Assembly: GCF_000186865.1 (NCBI RefSeq)
Contig: NW_008705565.1
Span: forward strand, 2,544,709 to 2,608,708
DNA: 64,000 nucleotides
From: Aureococcus anophagefferens
Taxonomy: Eukaryota > Sar > Pelagophyceae > Pelagomonadales > Pelagomonadaceae
Direction of reading: 5' to 3'
The notes under the pieces are model-generated. The model was not told the DNA's origin. It searched no databases and was given only the letters and a program-made list of their open reading frames with translations. The translations under genes were made by a program, and so were the position numbers. This document shows positions 28,453 through 36,959 of this stretch, piece by piece. Each line of letters begins with the position of its first letter. The first letter of the stretch is position 1.

Positions 28453-29855
28453 ATGGCTGCGCCAATAATATTGCGCTGCACCTGGCCGGCGTCCGAAGGC
28501 GACGTGGTGCTACGCGCGAACGACGGCCAACTCGACCTCGCAGCACCGATCGTCCTCACAAAACCAGCGGACGACAGCAAGTGTGAACTCATGCTCACGG
28601 GCACGGCAGGCGCGACGCTCGAGTCCGTGGCGATTGTGTCCAACGCCCGCAACGTCGAGCTCTACATCAACAGCACCTACGTCTCGACCATCCGCGGCGA
28701 GGCCGTCGCCGGCGCCCTTGACCGCTTCCGCGTCTCCGCGGCGCCCAAGGGTGCAGAGTCGGCGACGCTCCGCTTGCTGTCGCTCCGCGGCGGCGGCCAG
28801 ACCGCGCGGCTCGACGCCGTCGAGGCGCGCTACGCGGCGCCCAGCGGCGCGGCGGCGGCGCGGGCCGCGTCGCCGACGGCGCGGCGGCGAGCGTGCCCGC
28901 GCCGGCGCCCGCGGACTCGTCGTCGACGGCGATGTTGGCGACGATGGGCGTGCGGCTCCTCGCGGCGGCGGAGTCGCGCCTCGCGGCGCACGTCGACAAG
29001 TGCTGCCGCGACATGGAGCGCCGCCTCGGGCGCAAGCTCGACGACCAGCGCGCGCAGCTCGAACGCGTCGAGGCCAGGCTCGACGGCCTCCGCGCGGACC
29101 GGCCGAGGCCGCCGCCGCGCGCCGCGCCGCCGGAGGGCCCGCGGCTCGAGGGCTCGCGGTTCGAGTCCGACTCGACGATTCGCGTCGCGGAGGGCCCGCG
29201 GCTCGAGCGAGTGACGACGATGTTCGGGCCGCACGAGATCGTGACGCACCTCCGCGCCGCGGGCGACGCGGGCGCCGCGCCGCCGGCCGGCGGCGCCACC
29301 GACGACGACGCGACGGGGCTCGATCTGTGGAAGGGCGCGACGGCGCTCGCGAGCGCGCTCGAGGGGGAAGACGTCGTGGGCAAGACCGTCGTGGAGCTCG
29401 GCGCCGGATGCGGTCTGCCGGGCCTCTTGACCGCGAAGCTCGGCGCGTCCAGGGTTCTCCTGACCGACAAAGACCCCGTCGTCCTCGAGGCGCTGCGTCT
29501 GTCCGTCGCCGCGAACGGCCTCGGCGACGTGTGCTCTGTCGCGCCCCTGGCCTACGGCGTCGACGCACCCGGTGCGGACCTGGTCCTCGCCGCGGACGCT
29601 CTCTACCTCACCTGCCAGGTCGCGCCGCTCGTCGCGACGATCAGCTCCGCGCTCGCGCCGAGCGCCGTCTGCCTCCTCGCGCACGAGCCGCGACGCGCCT
29701 GGAAGCTCGACGCGGATCGACGGCCCGTCCAGGAGGCCGAGGACGAGGTCCTCGCGGCCTTCCTCGCCGCGTGCGCCGCCGCGGGCCTCGCCGCGGGCCC
29801 CCTTTTTGACGACCACGGGGACGTCTGCGTCCACCGCATTAGGCGACCGCCCTAA
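28453..29855 (+). CDS. beta-sandwich domain fused to METTL21-like methyltransferase
   Basis: Two frames make one gene: 28453 to about 28865 and about 28885 to 29855. The 5' part (MAAPIILRCTWPASEGDVVL, ELMLTGTAGATLESVAIVSN) resembles the N-terminal domain of PAAT-type proteins. It is followed by a coiled coil (CCRDMERRLGRKLDDQRAQL) and a class I methyltransferase: LDLWKGATALASAL, VVELGAGCGLPGLL, VLLTDKDPVVLEAL and LVLAADALYL. The frame change in the Ala-rich linker needs either a short intron (only one usable AG) or a sequencing indel. The methyltransferase half probably modifies a lysine on a protein. Function of the fusion is unknown. Confidence 0.68.
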
Positions 29856-29909
29856 CCCGCGCGGGGACGTCCGCGTCTACCGCATTACTAGGCGAGCGCC
29901 CTAAGCCCG
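29814..29909 (+). repeat. imperfect tandem duplication over a stop codon
   Basis: Two roughly 48-bp units that begin CGGGGACGTC and contain CCGCATTA and GCGCCCTAA-type ends. The first unit supplies the stop of the methyltransferase gene (29853-29855); the second is a degraded copy just downstream, before the AP-4 mu stop at 29919. Confidence 0.75.
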
Positions 29910-29918
29910 CGCAACCTC

Positions 29919-31250
29919 TCAGCAGCGGCAGACGTAGGACGAGGACCGCGTGACGTAGCGGACCCAGCGGTAGGGGTTGTAGGCCTTGGACTGCTCGGCG
30001 ATGCGGAGGTACTTGACCTGGAGGTTGGAGACGTTGTACATGGGGATCTCGAAGGTCAGCGAGACGGGGCCGACCTCCTTCCGCGCCTGCGCCGTGCACA
30101 CGGCGGACAGCGTGATCTTCGCGCGGAAGGCGTGCTCGACGCCGCCCTGGAACTTCTTCACGGTGAAGACGAGCTTGCGGTTCGCCGCGTCGTAGTCCGC
30201 GCCGTGGCCGATCGCGCCGCCGCTCGGCGGGCCGCACGACGCGCCGGCCGTCGTCCGCGGGCACGGCACGGTGATGACGACGTTCCCGCCGTAGTTCGTC
30301 TCCGGGATCTCCGCGCGCACGAGGACGACGACGTCGATCGTAAACGGCGAACTCTCCTCGATCTGGGGCAGGACCCGGAACGGCGCGCGGAAGTCGCCCG
30401 TGCACCGGTAGTTCAAGACCACGAACTCGCCCTCGGGCGGCAGGAAGCTCAGCAGCCGCGACGACTCGAAGTCGTCGAGGCGCACGCACTCGTGGAAGTT
30501 GCAATCATCTAAGACGACGGCGCCGTAGGCGCCGCCCTTGCCCACCACGAGATCCTCGTTGAGCGCGAGCCGCAATTCGGGGTTCCCCGACAGGTAGCTC
30601 TTCATCTGGATGCAGCCGTCGATGGTGGAGTTCACGACGGCGCCGGACGGCGAGAAGAGCATGGTCAGCCGCTCGAGGATGTCGACGAAGATCTCGTTCT
30701 TGTCGGACCGCGCGCCGCCCATCACCGACGACTTGCCGCCGGCGATGGGCTTGTGCACGGACGTCGACGGCGTCGTCTTCGCGGACAGCGACGGCACGCG
30801 CGTCTTCTGCGCGTCGACGAGCACGGGCTCGTTGTAGACGAAGGCCTTCAGATTCTCCGTGGACGTGCCCTGCGGGTAGCCGAAGTCGATGACCTCGTCG
30901 AGGAGCTCGTAGATCAATATGAAGTTCTTCCGGATCGCCTCCTCGCTCAGCACGCCGCAATAATCTTTAAACACTTTCACGACGCGGTTCAGGAGCTCCA
31001 GCGTCATGGACGGCGAGCAGTTGAACCGCGAGTTGCACGCGAACATGAGCCCGGACTTCTTGACCCAGACGTACGTGACGTCGCCGACGCGGAACACGGG
31101 CGGCGCGGCGCCGCTCGCGCCCTTGTCGTTGCTCCAGAACTTGACCTTGCGGAAGAAGGCCTCGGCGGCGCCCTGGGGCGAGTCGCCGCGGAAGTCCTTG
31201 GAGATGATCGTGTCGCCGCGCGGGCTCAGCACGAAGAACTGGCTCAGCAT
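29919..31250 (-). CDS. AP4M1: AP-4 adaptor complex mu subunit
   Basis: 443 residues, close to the human protein. The start MLSQFFVLSPRGDTIISKDF matches the AP-4 mu N-terminus (longin-like domain, residues 1-140). The mu homology domain follows from about residue 180 (NEIFVDILERLTMLFSPSG, NSTIDGCIQMKSYLSGNPEL) and ends in KAYNPYRWVRYVTRSSSYV, where the YRWVRY block is diagnostic. AP-4 sorts cargo with tyrosine signals from the trans-Golgi network without clathrin. No introns. It is divergent from the Cwc2 gene across 240 bp that contain a GGC microsatellite (31300-31330). Confidence 0.93.
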   Translation of the reverse strand: MLSQFFVLSPRGDTIISKDFRGDSPQGAAEAFFRKVKFWSNDKGASGAAPPVFRVGDVTYVWVKKSGLMFACNSRFNCSPSMTLELLNRVVKVFKDYCGVLSEEAIRKNFILIYELLDEVIDFGYPQGTSTENLKAFVYNEPVLVDAQKTRVPSLSAKTTPSTSVHKPIAGGKSSVMGGARSDKNEIFVDILERLTMLFSPSGAVVNSTIDGCIQMKSYLSGNPELRLALNEDLVVGKGGAYGAVVLDDCNFHECVRLDDFESSRLLSFLPPEGEFVVLNYRCTGDFRAPFRVLPQIEESSPFTIDVVVLVRAEIPETNYGGNVVITVPCPRTTAGASCGPPSGGAIGHGADYDAANRKLVFTVKKFQGGVEHAFRAKITLSAVCTAQARKEVGPVSLTFEIPMYNVSNLQVKYLRIAEQSKAYNPYRWVRYVTRSSSYVCRC

Positions 31251-31490
31251 GGTGTGCTGAGGCGAGGAACGGCGCGGCGGCGCTTCTTTTTCGCGCGCGG
31301 ACGGCGGCGGCGGCGGCGGCGGCGGCGGCGCGGACCGGATCGGCGGCGGCTCACCGGCGCGCGGCGCACGACGCGGACGTCGACGACGGCGGTGGTGGCG
31401 CGAGGCGATTGCCCGATTGGCCGAGAGCGAGCTGTGGCAATGGACCGGCCTGAGAGCGCTTGAGAGTCCCCCGCCACCGCGCCGCTCGCC

Positions 31491-32705
31491 ATGAAGTCCT
31501 ACGCGCGCATGCAGCACGAGGCCGCCGAGGGCGGGAAGCGGCTCCCCGAGAGCGCGGGCTACGGCGGGGCGGCGGTCCGCGAGCCGCCGCGGAAGCTGGC
31601 GCGCGTGCAGATCGAGTGCGCCATGGACGAGCCCGACGCGCGCACGGACCTGGCGTCCATGGGCCTCGACAGCCAGAAGCTCAGGGAATTGCGGTCCCAG
31701 TACGGCCACGAGGACGCCGGCGGCCTCGCGCGTTTGGGCGACATCACGCCGAGCCACCGGAAACGTTCTATGACGCGGTGCGTGCCGCACCTCGACTGCG
31801 GCGCGACGGAGGGCTCGACCGACGGCGCGCGGCTCTTCTGCCTCGACTTCGCCCGGGGCCGCTGCCCCGACGGCCCGGCGTGCACGCACCGCCACGAGAT
31901 CCCGCGGCGCGACGACGACGACGACGGGGAAGTGCTGAACGCGACGTACGACGTCTTCGGACGAAAGAGATCGCTGCTCCTCAGCGCCTGGGAGCGGCAC
32001 CACGGCAAGAAGGAGGAGGGCGCAATGGAGACGGGCAACTGCACGCTCCACGTCTCCGGCCTCCGCGCGCCGCCCAAGAAGCGCACGGAGCTCTGCGGCG
32101 GCGCGGGCGCGAGGTCGCGGTCCGTCGCGGGCGACCTCGACGCGGCCGTGCGCAAGGCCTTCGGCGCCTTTGGGGAGGTCGTCGAGACGCGCGTCATCCT
32201 CGACGGCACGAAGGGCCACTGGGCGCTCGTCACCTACGCCGCGCGCGCCGCCGCGGAATTCGCGAAGGAGGCGATGACGGGCCAGGGCCTCCGCGTCGAC
32301 GGCGGCGAGATCATCCAGGTGCGCTGGGCCAAGGACCAGCAGGCCACGTCGAACGCCGGGGGCTACTGCCACGCGCCCCAGGCCAAGCCCGTGCCCCGCC
32401 TCCCGCCGGCTCAGACCGCGCGGCCCGCGCCCGCGCCGCGACCGGCGCCGCCGCTGCCGCCGGGCTGGGCCGCGACGCTCGACGCGGCGTCGGGCAAACA
32501 CTACTACCACCACGCGGCGTCGGGCAAAGTCCAGTGGGACGCGCCCGCCGCGCCGGCCGAGGAGCCGGACGCGCTGCCGCCGGGCTGGGCGCGCGTCGTC
32601 GACGAGGCCAACGGCTACGCCTACTTCTACCACGCGGCGACGCAGCGGACGACCTGGGACCGGCCCAAGGCCGACGACGACGACGCGGCGCGGGGGGGGA
32701 CGTAA
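31491..32705 (+). CDS. Cwc2-like splicing factor with two C-terminal WW domains
   Basis: 404 residues. Residues 90-175 form the Cwc2/RBM22 torus and CCCH finger: RCVPHLDCG, FCLDFARGRCPDGPACTHRH, and YDVFGRKRSLLLSAW. An RRM follows (CTLHVSGLRAP, KGHWALVTYAARAAAEFAKE). Cwc2 belongs to the Prp19 complex and contacts the U6 snRNA and intron in the catalytic spliceosome. The C-terminus adds two WW domains (LPPGWAATLDAASGKHYYHH and LPPGWARVVDEANGYAYFYH), which usually bind proline-rich proteins; I know of no such extension in yeast Cwc2 or human RBM22. The start at MKSYARMQHEAAEG fits the family. Confidence 0.87.
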   Translation: MKSYARMQHEAAEGGKRLPESAGYGGAAVREPPRKLARVQIECAMDEPDARTDLASMGLDSQKLRELRSQYGHEDAGGLARLGDITPSHRKRSMTRCVPHLDCGATEGSTDGARLFCLDFARGRCPDGPACTHRHEIPRRDDDDDGEVLNATYDVFGRKRSLLLSAWERHHGKKEEGAMETGNCTLHVSGLRAPPKKRTELCGGAGARSRSVAGDLDAAVRKAFGAFGEVVETRVILDGTKGHWALVTYAARAAAEFAKEAMTGQGLRVDGGEIIQVRWAKDQQATSNAGGYCHAPQAKPVPRLPPAQTARPAPAPRPAPPLPPGWAATLDAASGKHYYHHAASGKVQWDAPAAPAEEPDALPPGWARVVDEANGYAYFYHAATQRTTWDRPKADDDDAARGGT

Positions 32706-32828
32706 CATGAGGAAGCGGCGAGACGCGTCGAGATCCGCGGGGTCGCGGAGGGCCTTGGTTGAACACATGTTTGACTGCAAGTTCAGCGAATTGCAAGGCT
32801 GCCCCGCTCTACGCCCTCGCGCCACACG

Positions 32829-34260
32829 ATGAGCAACTACGACGGACAGGGCTGGCAAGGCGGCGGCTATGGCAAGGGCGGCGGCTATGGAGGCGGCAAG
32901 GGAAGCGGCAAGGGCGGCAAGGGCTACGGCCGCGGTGGTGGCGACTACGGCGGTGGCCGCGGCGGCGGCGGTGGCTTCGGCGGCGGCGGCGGCGGCTTCG
33001 GCGGCGGCCGCGGCGGCCGCGGCGGCGACTCCATGCCCGCGGCGGCGGCGGACCCGTCCGAGGTCGCGGACTTCGACCGCGCCTGGGCGTCGGCGCGGCC
33101 GCTGGACGAGGGCCACGCGGCAAGCTGGCACGGCCTCGGCGCGGCGCTCGTCGGCTCCGCGGCGCTCGCCGCGGCCCCGAAGGCGCCCGTGCTCTGCGCC
33201 GACGGCGAGACGCTCTACAACCGCGTCGAGGTCCGCGAGACCGGCGACGAGCTGCTCTTTATGTGCAACGGCGTGCCCGACTACGCGCCGCGGAAGATCA
33301 GCGGCGGCGTCGCCGTCGAGAGCGACTGGCAGGGCCTCTGCCGCAGCGGGCGGCTGGACCGGAACCCGAACAAGATCGTCGCCCAGGACTACCGCTTCCG
33401 CGTGCCCGTCGTGCCCGGCGCGCCGCTGGAGACGCCGATCACGGCGACGCCGATGGGGTGCGTCACGCTCCGCCCGGAACCTCCTCGAAGAAGCCGCTCG
33501 ATCCCCGCGCAGGCCCATCGGCATCGCGCTGAACGGCGTCCCGATCTACCACGGCGCGTTGCGGCGAACGAGGTTCCTCTGTGTGCGATAAAGCGAAGTG
33601 GATGTACTCTCAGGCGACATGCAGTACACGAACCCCAAGCTCCCGGAGGGCATGTTCGCGAACCAGGACGAGTCCTTCGACCAATGCTGCGGCCACCCGG
33701 ACGGCCGGGGCCAGTAGCGCGTTCCCGCGGCGCCTCCGTTTCGCGCGTCTCATCGCCGCGACCCCTTTCCCTCCCGTCGCAGCCACTACCACCAGTACCC
33801 GCGCTGCGTCGTCGGGGCGTCCGCGCTGGGCCTCGACGCGCCCGACGCGCTCATCGCGGCGCTCAAGGACGACGCGGACCTCACGGCGGCGCCGCTCGCG
33901 AAGGCGCTCGCCGAGCAGATCGCGCGCGGCGAACCGTCCAAGTGCATCGGCGTCGCCTTCGACGGCCACCCCATCATGGGCCCGATCGGCGTCTTCGGCG
34001 GCGAGGTCCGGCTCGCGCGGCCGTCCTTCGTCGGCCCGCTCGACGTGTCCGCGGGCGACCCCGTCTTCGTCGCGGGCAGCGGCGATCTGGACGCCTGCAA
34101 CGGCGCGACGGGCGCCGACGGCGTCTGGCGCTACTACGCGACGGTGCGCCTCGAGGGCGACGACGTCGTCCCCGCGTTCCCCTATGTCATCGGCGCGTAC
34201 CGGTCCCAGCCCGCGGTCACGAATTTCCCGCAGCACCAGCGGTCCAAGGTCGCGCCCTAG
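32829..34260 (+). CDS. YHYH-domain protein with glycine-rich N-terminus
   Basis: Exons 32829-33457, 33513-33553, 33614-33716 and 33783-34260 give 416 residues. Residues 1-66 are Gly/Tyr/Lys-rich (GGYGKGGGYGGGK), RGG-like. The rest is a YHYH domain: MGPIGIALNGVPIYHGDMQY, DQCCGHPDGRGQYHYHQYPR and CIGVAFDGHPIMGPIG. Intron 1 uses GT (GTGCGT, 55 nt). Introns 2 and 3 (60 and 66 nt) use GCGCGT donors, and only those joins rebuild YHGDMQY and GQYHYHQY. YHYH proteins are mostly secreted or periplasmic in bacteria and of unknown function; no signal peptide is visible here, so an intracellular role is possible. Confidence 0.88.
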
Positions 34261-34297
34261 GCCGCCCGGTGTTCCTAACGCGGGCGCTTACTGGCGC

Positions 34298-35005
34298 TTA
34301 CGAGCGCGGGAGCACGAAGAGGGCCGTGGCGTCGGCGAGGTGCGCGCCGGTCTTGGCGCAGGTCATCTTCCCCTGGAGGAACCGCTTCCGGCCCTCGACG
34401 CGGTCGAGCGCACACTCGATGACGACGGTCGTGCCGACGAAGACGGGCTTGCGGTAGTTGACGTGGAGGTTCGCCGTGAAGCCGAAGAGCTTCGTGCTCG
34501 ACTTCCGGAGCGCGGCGGCCTCGAGGTCCGCGCCGCGCTCGCCGAGCACGGAGTAGGCGTTGGCCCAGCCGAGCGTGTTGTCGAAGAGGAGCGACGTGAC
34601 GCCGCCGTGGACGACGCCCGGGTGGCCGACGCAGCAGTCGCCGAAGGTCGCGATCGCGGACACGGCGGAGCCGTCCTTTTTCGCGAAGATCTTGTACTGG
34701 CGGAGGCCCTCGGTCCGCGCGCCGAGCGCGTCGTAGATGGCGCTGTTCGCGGCCAGGCCGTCCTTGACGATCGCCGCGTCGGCCCTAGTCCAGCCCTCGA
34801 ACGTGGCCTCGAGCGCCGGGTCGTCGACGCGCTTCGACCAGTCCTCGATGGACAGGCACCAGGCCGACGCGCCGCCGAGGCCGAGGAGGCCCAGCGCGGC
34901 CGGGAGGGCTGTCGTCGTTGCGTTGCGCTGGGAGCTGGCGCTTCTCTGGACGCGCGGCGCCGCGGGGCGTCGAATTGCATGGCGGAGGCCTCGACGCAGC
35001 AGCAT
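34298..35005 (-). CDS. PaaI/THEM4-like hotdog thioesterase, organelle-targeted
   Basis: 235 residues from MLLRRGLRHAIRRPAAPRV, a basic amphipathic leader typical of mitochondrial import, then a hydrophobic stretch (ALPAALGLLGLGGASAWCL). The hotdog domain has the nucleophile/oxyanion block VGHPGVVHGGVTSLLFDNTL and VNYRKPVFVGTTVVIEC, matching acyl-CoA thioesterases of the THEM4 group. It would hydrolyse acyl-CoA in a mitochondrion or another organelle. The start is 151 bp from the divergent TLC gene. Confidence 0.85.
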   Translation of the reverse strand: MLLRRGLRHAIRRPAAPRVQRSASSQRNATTTALPAALGLLGLGGASAWCLSIEDWSKRVDDPALEATFEGWTRADAAIVKDGLAANSAIYDALGARTEGLRQYKIFAKKDGSAVSAIATFGDCCVGHPGVVHGGVTSLLFDNTLGWANAYSVLGERGADLEAAALRKSSTKLFGFTANLHVNYRKPVFVGTTVVIECALDRVEGRKRFLQGKMTCAKTGAHLADATALFVLPRS

Positions 35006-35156
35006 CGTGCCTCTGTGTGTGCAGTGGACAGCGCACGACGAGTGGCGTAGGCGGCTGGACTGCGACGACTTCTTGCCACAGGAGCTGCTCCTTTGGCGAA
35101 GAGCACCAAACATTGCGGTTACAGTATCTCCGTGTCGACGTGGGCTGGCGAGAACG

Positions 35157-36025
35157 ATGTGCCGTGCCCCCACCCTCGCGCCGCAGCGCGACCCGCCGGC
35201 GTCGAAGAGCGCCGTCTGCGCCGTCGCCGGCGTGCTGCACTTCGGCGCTTTCCTCCAGGCGACGAAGTGCTTTGGCATCGCATTGGGCAACATCTTCGGC
35301 TTCCACGACACGCCCCTGGCGCCGGGCAGCGTCCTTGCAGCCACGACTATGTTCGAGAGCTTTTGAAACGAAAACGTCGTCACCGACGCACTTGGTAGGC
35401 GCCGGGCCTCGAGGAGATCGCGCGCCTGAGCGCCTGCTGCGTCGTGTCGTACTGCTGGGACCTCTTCGCCATCGGCGCGCTCGGCGTCGTGCCCCTGTCG
35501 CGCTGCCGGTCCGGCGGCGACATCGTCGGGCACCACGTGCCCGTGCTCGTGCTCATGATCCCCTTCGCGGCGCCCTACCTCGCGGGCTGGGACTGGGAGC
35601 CGGCGGTGGCGCTGCCGGACCGCCACACGTGGCTCCTCTTCATCGACGGCCTCGCCTTCATGAGCTCGCTCAACGAGTCGATCATGTGCTGGCAGTCCGT
35701 CGGGGCGACGCGGCGACTCTTCCGGTCGCGGGCCGTCGTGTCCTTCGAGCTCGCCTACAAGGTGCTCATCTTCACGCTCATGGCCGCGGGCTGCGCGCTC
35801 GGCTGCGTCGCCGTCGACGCGAAGCTCTTCCTCCTCGTCGGCCGGTCGCCGGCCGCGATGGCGACGTCGCCGATCGTCGTCCGGACCGTCGCCTACCTCA
35901 CCTTCGTCGCGTCGAAATACCCGTCCATGGGCAAGCGCGCCGTCCGCAAGCTCCAGGCCCACCTCGAGCGCGGCGACGGCGCGCCGCCGCTCTCCTGGGA
36001 CGACGTGCCCGCGAAGCGGGCCTAG
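35157..36025 (+). CDS. TLC-domain-like membrane protein
   Basis: Two exons (35157-35318 and 35399-36025, 262 residues) joined as DTPLAPGLEEIARLS. Several hydrophobic helices are visible, including CWDLFAIGALGVVPLS, VPVLVLMIPFAAPYLAGW, VLIFTLMAAGCALGCVAV and a final TVAYLTFVASKYP. The GGDIVGHHVPVLVLM block with paired histidines resembles the TRAM/LAG1/CLN8 (TLC) signature. TLC proteins handle sphingolipids or act in lipid sensing, in the ER. The 80-nt intron has no good GT donor at the family-consistent point and is flanked by a 9-bp direct repeat (see separate entry). A GT donor at 35331 would add four in-frame residues. Confidence 0.68.
35319..35398 (+). other. 80-nt GC-AG intron flanked by a 9-bp direct repeat
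   Basis: GCGCCGGGC occurs at 35319-35327 and again at 35399-35407. The 72 bases between the first 8 and the second copy (starting CAGCGTCC, ending CTTGGTAG) are less GC-rich than the exons. Layout equals that of the introners (target duplication supplies GC, insert supplies AG) but the insert has no inverted ends and no match to families A or B. Confidence 0.5.
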
Positions 36026-36156
36026 CCGCGCGTAAGCAGCCGCCCCGGAGAGGGTCGGAGTTCGGAGATCGATCCGGCGCGTCCCTCGACGTCCCACCGG
36101 TGGAGCCCAGGCTTCAAAAGCAGCGTGCTTTCGGACGTCTTATGCGCGCGGCCGGC

Positions 36157-36478
36157 CTATCGGCCCTTCTTCGCCGCGAGCTTCTTCTTCTTCGCCGCGC
36201 TCTTCTTCTTCTTCGCGGGCGGCGGCGCGGGCTCGTCCTCCGAGGACTCGTCGTCGGAGCCGTCCGCGGCGAGGCGCTTAACGGCGTCGTCGTCGATGTC
36301 GATGGACCGCTTGCGCACGGCGCGTTCGAGCTCCTCGTCGCCGTCGAAGGCGTCGTCGTCGTCCGAGAAGTCGACGAACTCGTCGGCGAACGCGTCGCTG
36401 TCGTCGTCGTCGCTGTCGCTCGGGCCGTCGAGGTAGCGCCGCGCGACGTCGAGCTCGTCCATGTAGGCGCGGTACTCG

Positions 36479-36512
<34 letters not shown>

Positions 36513-36837
36513 AGGTCGCGCCCATGGGCCCCTCGTCGACGCACTGCATGGCGCCGCAGAGGTCCACCGCGCCGCCATCGGCCGCGAACGTGACGGCCTC
36601 GCCCGGCGGGAACGACAGGTCGACGAGCGCGTGGTCCTGCTTCTTGGGCTGCAGCGTCAGCAGGTGCGCCGCCGCCGTCGCGCCCGTGTAGTCCGTCGTC
36701 ACGAGGCTCAGGCGCGTCGTCCCGGCGTCGGGCGCCGCCGCGACGTGCGAGATGGTCAGCGTGAGGTCGTCGGGCACGTTGACGATGCCGGGCTCGCCCG
36801 GTTCGACGCGCAGCGCGAAGAAGCCGCCCTCGGACAT
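36157..36837 (-). CDS. nucleoplasmin-like/acidic histone-chaperone-type protein
   Basis: 226 residues from MSEGGFFALRVEPGEPGIVN. The first 100 residues resemble a nucleoplasmin-like domain as in HD2-type proteins and FKBP39 (LTISHVAAAPDAGTTRLSLV, HLLTLQPKKQDHALVDLSFP, EAVTFAADGG). Two acidic tracts follow, one a ten-residue Asp run from a GTC microsatellite (36481-36512), then a Ser/Asp/Glu region and a Lys-rich nuclear signal (AKKKKSAAKKKKLAAKK). The inferred role is a nuclear histone or ribosomal-protein chaperone. It is divergent (122 bp) from the triple-fusion gene. Confidence 0.68.
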
Positions 36838-36959
36838 GGTTTTTTTGAGCGGTTTTTGTGTGTGCGTGTGGCAGCGTGCGAGGCGGGCGTCGAGTGCAGC
36901 GCAGCTCTCGATCGAGGCGATCGCCGACGGCACCTTCACTCGTTGAAGGGAGTTGAGGC

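Noticed and set aside
35331..35398. GT-AG version of the TLC-gene intron
   Set aside because: In frame and possible, but it keeps both copies of the 9-bp repeat and adds SAPG; the GC version restores the pre-insertion sequence, so it was preferred, not proven.
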